Position numbers and translations under genes: made by a program
The notes under the pieces: model-generated
What the model saw: the letters and a program-made list of their open reading frames with translations, nothing else
The model's database searches: none
Told to the model about the DNA's origin: nothing
NCBI GenBank assembly: GCA_016617855.1
Contig: JAECUM010004940.1
Location: 30,244-94,243 of the forward strand
Source of the DNA: Megalonaias nervosa
Taxonomy: Eukaryota > Mollusca > Bivalvia > Unionida > Unionidae
Length of the DNA stretch: 64,000 nucleotides
Direction of reading: 5' to 3'
Shown: positions 57,077-64,000 of the stretch, piece by piece
Numbering within the stretch: the first letter of the stretch is position 1
Layout of the letters: each line of letters opens with the position of its first letter

Positions 57077-60000
57077 ATGATCTGCATTTTGTTTGTTCTG
57101 TTAGTGGTTTCTTTTGGCCCAGCTCAGGTAAAATTCTTTTCTTATTTCCAAATAGTAGTTCAACCACTACTCTAGTCTCATCAAAACCCCATAGAATTGT
57201 GTGTTAAGTAAACTCGTGAATTCGATCATTGATGTATTTGATATTAGTGATGAGATCAGTGAACTCAGCCATTCATTATTTGTTGTTAGCGATGATACCA
57301 CTGAACTAGATCAAAGGTCATTTAATGTTAGCGATGAGATCAATAAACTAGATCAATGGTCATTTGATGTTAGCGATGAGATCAGTGAACTCAGCCGTTG
57401 GTTATTTGATGTTAGCGATGATATCAATGAATTAGATCAAAAAGGTCATTTGATGTTAACGATGAGATCAGTGAAACAGACTGTTACGATTCTATTGTCT
57501 TGAACTAAGAAATAGAAAAGAGCGAAAACCAACAAGTTTTGTACAGATCAACGAATAATTTATTTCCCAAGAATAAAAAGTAAAACTTTAAAAGACCTTG
57601 CATTTTTGTGAATTAAATCCCAAATAGTCCAAAAAGTTCTCTCCCCAGTCCTAATGAATACAGTTCTTATTAAATTCCACCGGTGTTAGAAGTAAGATCC
57701 AGCGCTGAATGCGTTGATGTGCCTATAGTTTTGAATGTAAAAATGTACCATTACCCTGAATTGTGATGATGTGCCTATAGTCTTGAATGTAAAAATGTAC
57801 CATTACCCTAAATTGTGATGATGTGCTAACAGTCTTCCAATTATTCACAATAATATAACACAAGATGTACTTGTCTGAATTCACTATAATTCCCAGTTAA
57901 TGCCTGTCCAAGAATGTTATTTATGAGCACTTGGTATTTCCAGTGAATAAATAATTTTAAAAAATAAATCCAAATCAAATACTGGACACAACAATATGAC
58001 TGATTTCTGCTTCAGATGTTATTGCAGGAATAAATATTTTTTAGAGTAAACAAGATTATAAAACTTTTTACTGACCTAGATCATTATGATCATATTCTGG
58101 AAATACAAAGATTTAATGGAAATTTCCATTCTAAGACAATCTGTTACTAAAATTGCAATATAGAATGTGGTAAACATCAGGTAGGATAGGTATTTTTATG
58201 GGAGAATTCCAATAACCATGACTCAGACTAAAAAAGATATGTTTACTTTTACTGATAATGATCCTAGTATTGAATCTACACTGATAGATAATATTTTCTC
58301 TATGTATAATTTGTTTGCCAAAATAAAAACATCATGATCAAGATGTTATTATCGAAGCCTAACCAGAACCGTGGGGCAATGTAATTATGTAATAGCCATT
58401 TTTGATATCGTTATAATCAAATTCACACATTGCGCTTTTAACATACATGACACTGCGTGCCACTGTGTGCCGCGCGGGACAGTACTATGACATCCCCAGT
58501 CCCTTCACACATTAAACTATAGAACATATGCTAACACACGTTACACTGTGCAATACATATTATTTTAAATGTTACAGGGGACTGTGTGTAAATCTGACGT
58601 GGACTGTGGTACAGGAGAGTGCTGTTACATTCCCAGTCGATTCCTAGTGGTAAGCAGGAGAAGAGCAGCAGTAGACGCCGTGGGGGTGCCTCTTGCGCCG
58701 CTTGATTTTTCTCATCAGAATGGTAATGATGTATAGTCTGCAATACATTGTAGATGCCCCTATCTGCCAATATTGTATCTTAATTTAACTTTAGTTAGAG
58801 CTTCTGTCACTAAACTGATCGGTTTTTAAACATCAATTATTTTCTGATAAAACCGTGGGTGGCAAATGTGATGTTATGACTGTTTGGACCTGCTAGTTCA
58901 GGAGTCTCAAACTCAAACCACCATGAGGACCACATGATGGCATTTTCGATGGCCCAAGGGCCGCACCATCTTTGTTATCTCTCATTACACTTTGTGACGC
59001 CAATCATTTTGTGGGCCGCGTGTTTGAGACCCCTGTGCTAGTTGGCAGCAAACACTACTCAGGTGCAACACCTCGTACTGGATGAAACCGGCTGATAAAC
59101 GGACAGATCGAGTATGGCAATCCGTTACACCTGTTTTCAAATTGCCAATCTCCACTTACCCTCAATCATTCCCCAAGAGCCATTATTATGCGAGCAAAAT
59201 AAAAAAACACCCACCCCTAAAAATAAAAAATAATAATTACAAACATATTCGTCTGCAACAGTCGGTTCTTAGCTAGAATTTATTAATAGGATTTTCGCTC
59301 TAGAAATTCACCCGATTAAGTCACGGAAAGCGCTATATGTTTTTAAAAGATGACCCAGTATTCAGTTTAGCTGCTAAAAGAGTCTGAATTAGATCAACTT
59401 AAAAGATTTTGCATTAGATCAAACGGGTGTAACTTTTGGAAATCATTAGAAATATACTTTGTGTAGTAAATTTGACAAAAATGGGAAATGCTCTGCCAAA
59501 GAATTACTAGATTTATTTATCTACTCATTTAGGATACAAAAAAAATCATTATTAAGTCCTTGAGATTTAACTTAGTTCTTGTGAGTACTGCCATGACACT
59601 TTCTAAGGCACACATTATGTGACTCATAGCGATAGAGCATATGTGTAGGTTTTGGATATGGTAGAAGTTGATAATCCTTCCTCAAGGAGGAATAACTTGT
59701 ACTGTATTTCATATCGAGGAATATTATATTCCCTCCCTTAGTAGAAAACTAAATAAACGTGTCACTACATTTTCAAATATGGTAGAAAATTGCAGAAAGG
59801 CTTTTTCTCTATTTAACTTTGCTTTAGAATTTTTGGGTCAAAGTTACGGGGAGAAAATAGAAAATGCAATCCTTAAGCTAGCAGATCTTTTGCTGTCATA
59901 GTCAATTGACCTATCGCCACTTGTCAATCATGATGAGCCATTAACCAATCAGCGAACGTAAATTAGACACACGTCAAGGCACTGCTTTCGTCCGCCTTTT

Positions 60001-62325
60001 TCCTCCGTCAAGCTGCCTGTGGCAATAATGAATTGATTATGATAAGTATTTACAAATTTTGCAATGATTTGTTTATTTCTCGATCGATAAGGGTGAAAAT
60101 AAGTCAATGGGAGCCATGTAATTCTTACAGTCGATATCCAGATCGTCTAAATAGAGGAATTAAATTTATTCCTTTCCCGAAACATAGACAAAATTTTGTG
60201 GTCGCGTGTACGATCAGCTGAATATGAAAATAATTCATGACAATAACATGTTTTTTTTTTTGCGTAAAAGTATGTAGAAAAGCATGTCGTGTTGATGGTT
60301 TGAAAAAAAGAAAGAAATTGAAATTGAAAATATATACATAAATAAACGTTTCTCGAATATGAGTGGAGAACCCCCTAAATTCCGGGCTTTGAAGTATATT
60401 ATTTTCTTTGTATAGGATGTAGCCAACCCCAGACTGCATTACTGAATGTTTGAAAATTTTGACTTTAATGTTGGCTTGTCTTAAAAATAATGATTTATCG
60501 TCTCGATTTTTCAGATACTTGTGTGACTCTTTACTTTCTGATTGGTCTGAAAGAGGGGTGGGGATACAAAAATGCTGTAATAATAAAGAAATACAAAAAC
60601 AATGGTTTCAGATATTATCGTCCGATATATTAAGCGGTCAAACAATTGCATCAGGCAGTCGCTTTTTTATGACCTTATCGTGAGTCAGTTTGAAATGCTC
60701 TATGAATGAATCCAATTAATTTCTTTGCGATGTCACATAACAGTTTAGCCGTTAACGTTTTCTCCAGGTGGCGAAAATACCTGTGCAAGTTCAAGATTTG
60801 TCCATGAGAATACAACATATATACACGTAGTCATGCGTTGCCGTTATTTAACATATTATTTAGTTTTCAAATTCTATCTGTGTGGCTTTGGGATATACAC
60901 TAGTCCAGCTGGAACGAAATATGTGTCTCCATCTTTTCAAACGACACTTCCACTGACTTTGGTGATTTCATTTTCTTCTCAGCAAATTTGAAACCAAAAT
61001 GACAATCTAACAGGAGGAAGTCGCGTTGGTATTAGATTTTAGCGAAGACATGGAAAACAATTTCATGAATGAGAATTTTTATTTATAATGTGATTGAACG
61101 AAGACTGAATCTGAGACAAAACTCGTGCGAATAAAATCCATCATGGATTTTAAAAAAAAAAATGATTTCCACTGAATTAAACAACTGATATAAGGAAATT
61201 GTATCGTGCCTACCTTGAACCAATCTGAACATGTTACGTAAACGACAAATAAATAAACGTATGGAACTTATAAACAAATATAACTTATATATGGATCTAT
61301 TACCATGGTTGATCAATGTTTTGAATTTAAACAAAAATGAACAATATTTCATCCATCACAAATAGTATCGATGTATATGATTTGCACAACTATGAATAAG
61401 GTATGACTCTGTCACCAAGGATGATCAAATCATAGAATTTGTACAAAATGATGAAGTATATTTCAAGCACAAGTAGAATATATACATATATATTTGATTT
61501 CCCTTCATATAGTAATGCTGAATATATTGATCAACTTATATAGTGATACTGAATATTTATTTAACAACGGAACAAATGTAACTCGTGTCTTCCAGTTGAC
61601 GATCATGAAGTATTTCTGGTTTCACCGTTCTAGTCGAATGGTCAAAGAGCCACCAAGCATGGTCCGTCGCTCCCAATATGACAAAGGATCCCTCAACAGT
61701 CCCCTTTATTCGCTAAAGACGCTTTGGTCCCGAAGCTTTTGGCCCATCACTGCGAGAAAGCCAATACCGTCGTCCGAGCCAACGTCACCTACGACAGCGG
61801 CGTACGTCTTACCCGAAACCCCACCGAGTTCTTTCGATCCACCCATTCAAAATCAGCTAAAAATATGATGACTAGACAGCATAGTACACATGGACACCGT
61901 CAAGTATAAAAATGCGATGATATACCTTTAACGTGTGCGCGCAGGAGCAGTGTCTTCGTTATATATGAAATCATTTTATTAGAACGACTCAGTGTGATTA
62001 AAATCAGATCTCCACCGTTCTACTTGAAGATTTGACTACGGCTCCTGAAGAGTCATGTTCTGGTGACCTGTGTCAATAACATAATCGCTAATGTTATCAG
62101 CTAATATGAATAAGTCTTATATCTTCGCGTTTGGGAGAGTGAGCGGTGTGGGTGACGATCAACAAAGTGTGCCGAACGATTTAATACACTTTCAGATTTT
62201 TCTGAAAGCTGCATATCCATTGGCTAATTTAAAGGTCACCAGAACATGACCCCTAAGAGGTCGATGTCATATCTTCACGTAGGGTAGTGAGATCTGATTT
62301 TACTCAGATTGCATAACTAGAGAGA

Positions 62326-62362
<37 letters not shown>

Positions 62363-63366
62363 AACAGGTTCGTACATGAATCTGCATCGTCTATTCAGTT
62401 ATATAATGACTAATATGAAACAGACTATATTCTATCTAATAACGTGGCGTTATGTGACATAGGTCCGTCTAGCTGTAAAATTTAGAGTAAATACTGGAAC
62501 ATCCATTATATCAAACAACTCTGTCACATAATACAGATAACAATAAAAGAAAGCAAATTTATATTTCACATACCAATGTCATTAGTATATTTTATTTTCA
62601 ACATGCAATCAATACTTTGTTTGGTTGGACATAACCCTCTGTAAGATATGTAAGATAGGCTTTTTGTTTTGTTCAGGAAGTCGTTCGTAAAGGTTATTGG
62701 TGTATGCGTTTTTCCAACACACAATCAATACCTGTTTTGGTTGGGCAGAGCCCATTATAAGATGTTTCGTCTTACCGGCGTTTTGTTCGTCAGGAAACCA
62801 TTCGCACGGTGGACAACTTTCTGGCAAAACTCGTACTGAAATAATACAGTCCGACTTATTCAATCAGTACCCTGGTTATGGTGAAACCCTGGGCCAGAGA
62901 GCATAACTTAATGGTTTTCTTACTGCAGTTGCATATTACGTGCACACTATTCTCTGACCGCCAATGTTATAAAGAACAGATCTGTTTTCTGTATGCATGA
63001 ATGATGAACCAATGAATAGTATTAACAATAATGCAGATTGAATCGATATTGGTTTAAATATTATAATACAGTACAATGTTGATGACGTTATGTCATAGCG
63101 TATATTAGTTGAATTGACATACAATGTCTCGTTTAACTATGTCTATCTCAGGCACTTGCGAGAGGTACAGGACCCTGGGGGAAACGTGTTACGGACTGGA
63201 GAAAATGAATGGGCACTGTGGGTGTAGCCCTGGACTCTACTGTAAATTTTACCCGCTCACTCTTCCGATTCTTCAGCCAGTCCTTCTCCAGCCCCAACCT
63301 GTAGTCGCCAGCCGCCGCTCCATGCTGCCTGGGCACAGCCAGTGTGATCCAATCAATACAGCATAA
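57077..63366 (+). CDS. gene C: secreted ten-Cys prokineticin/astakine-like protein (3 exons, 136 aa)
   Basis: Exons: 57077-57127, 58578-58722 and 63152-63366. Exon 1 encodes MICILFVLLVVSFGPAQ, nearly the gene A signal peptide, ending CAG/GTAAAA (phase 0). Exon 2 follows TGTTACAG and ends AATG/GTAATG (phase 1); exon 3 follows TATCTCAG and ends TAA. Cysteines at about 21, 27, 32, 33, 68, 78, 88, 90, 96 and 130. Motifs CKSDVDCGTGECCYIPS and NGHCGCSPGLYC. The last loop (between Cys 96 and 130) is Pro/Gln/Leu-rich and six residues longer than in A and B. SRRRA and ASRRS give dibasic sites in the same two loops as the paralogues. PolyA signal AATAAA at 63391-63396. It is the closest paralogue of A, with shared flanks and introns. 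Secreted ligand role is inferred from the domain. Confidence 0.85.
57237..57460 (+). repeat. 42-bp repeat in intron 1 of gene C
   Basis: Five units encode FDVSDEISELSRWL-like peptides, homologous to 15674-15913. Here the frame differs from that of the signal peptide exon. Confidence 0.75.
57482..58220. mobile_element. non-autonomous TIR element, copy 3, right end degraded
   Basis: Starts TGTTACGATTC after CAGAC and shares CCAACAAGTTTTGTA, ATTTATTTCCC and CTGTCCAAGAAT with copies 1 and 2. No matching GTAACA end was found; the right boundary is approximate. A 52-bp duplication (57716-57820) lies inside. Confidence 0.55.
58899..59035. mobile_element. hAT-like MITE, 137 bp, with perfect target duplication
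   Basis: Ends CAGGAGTCTCAAACTC and, in complement, CAGGGGTCTCAAACACG. TGCTAGTT is duplicated at 58891-58898 and 59036-59043. The paralogous site in gene A (about 19149, CGCTAGTTGG) lacks the element. Confidence 0.9.
59770..61990. other. intron 2 of gene C, unique part
   Basis: Beyond about 59.77 kb similarity to gene A intron 2 ends. Two overlapping open frames at 61494-61909 lack recognisable motifs. Nothing else supported. Confidence 0.4.
61991..62310. mobile_element. foldback MITE with about 80-bp inverted repeats (320 bp)
   Basis: Left arm AGTGTGATTAAAATCAGATC ... GTCATGTTCTGGTGACC; the right arm is its imperfect complement, ending TCTGATTTTACTCAGATT. No ORF and no clear target duplication. 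Confidence 0.75.
62328..62361. repeat. (TTA)n microsatellite
   Basis: Pure TTA run just after the MITE. Confidence 0.95.
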
Positions 63367-64000
63367 AGAAACATAGCAAATATTGTAATCAATAAAGCGC
63401 TTTAAAGTTGATCTCTTTTCCTTATAACTTACATCTCAGGGCAAATGCAAATCTTTTCGTGAATAAAGAATTGGTCGAATACAGTATAGCCCGTAAGGTC
63501 TTCGGTCGAAAACAAACAGTCCACTTCCTGAGTCGTGCACTATCTTCTCTTACGAAAAATCGCAATCGTGCATTAATCCTGTGCATACATTTCTTTTCAA
63601 ATACTACCGTTATGTATAAAATTTAATTACATGTTTGTTAGTTTTAAATTTTGTTTAGTTTACTTTATTCCATTAATGTTATTGTAATGATAACTTGGTC
63701 TACTGGATTTGATATTTTTTTTTTAGAAATTCAGTTCAGTTCTGTTTGACCTGATAAACAACCAGTACTTGAAACATTGTATCTAGTTTCTGACCTTGGT
63801 TCAGAAATCAGATAGAGTTCTAGTAAACAACATTTTTAATTTTTTTTATTCATTCTAAGAGTAAGATTCATTCGGTGGAATCAAGGCCATACCTAGAGTA
63901 CATGATAATTAGCATGTAAAAAAAAAAATCTACATTGTTCTAAAAGGTGACCACGTGACCCTCGTACGGGAATCTGTTTTGCGTCTTAACTTTCTGTATA
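63367..64000. other. downstream flank of gene C, no gene
   Basis: Contains the polyA signal; otherwise AT-rich with a 72-codon chance ORF at 63408-63626. Confidence 0.45.

Noticed and set aside
61494..61909. Two overlapping ORFs in intron 2 of gene C
   Set aside because: No domain or splice context recognised; could be an old insertion but not supportable.

Overview
The window looks like nuclear DNA of an invertebrate metazoan, most likely a mollusc and possibly a gastropod. It is AT-rich and intron-rich. It is crowded with microsatellites, minisatellites, tRNA-derived SINEs (one family has the ACAAC-type tail common in molluscs), TIR elements, a RTE-like LINE and decayed Polinton/Maverick (adintovirus-like) DNA. 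The species assignment is inference.

The host genes are three paralogous three-exon genes on the + strand: A (15515-26547), B (28351-32710) and C (57077-63366). Each encodes a small secreted protein of 128, 128 and 136 residues. Exon 1 is only a signal peptide. Exon 2 carries the C-x5-C-x4-CC half and exon 3 the C-x9-C-x9-C-x-C-x5-C...C half of a ten-cysteine domain with the spacing style of prokineticins/astakines (colipase-like fold). Splice phases (0, then 1) and consensus sites agree in all three. A and C also share their 5' flank, an upstream insertion, a 42-bp intron-1 repeat and the first part of intron 2, so they are the younger duplicate pair; B is more diverged.

Three Polinton/adintovirus-like remnants lie around and inside this array, all broken by stops and frameshifts. 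Remnant 1 (1-about 6.4 kb, running off the left edge) has, on +, major capsid C-terminus, pX-like minor capsid, a fibre-like protein with phage-tail-fibre-type repeats, a small membrane protein and a penton-like protein, then on - a Cys-rich ORF and an HNH nuclease. Remnant 2 (about 21.3-23.7 kb, - strand, inside intron 2 of gene A) has penton, a minor capsid candidate and major capsid. Remnant 3 (about 35.3-47.7 kb) has genes of unknown role on -, then on + the packaging ATPase, a coiled-coil gene, a capsid block, pX, adenain-like protease, zinc ribbon, PLA2 and integrase. Later SINE and LINE insertions split it. The different gene orders suggest more than one element lineage. I saw no convincing type B DNA polymerase.

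The rest is intergenic or intronic sequence with repeats: a 2.3-kb 26-bp minisatellite ending just before exon 3 of gene A, a 1.7-kb array of degenerate 100-155-bp units at 52.3-53.96 kb, an 860-910-bp TIR element in three copies, hAT-like MITEs with 8-bp target duplications, and a SINE with a (CA)n tail in three copies. All calls come from reading the sequence; no alignments or database searches were run.
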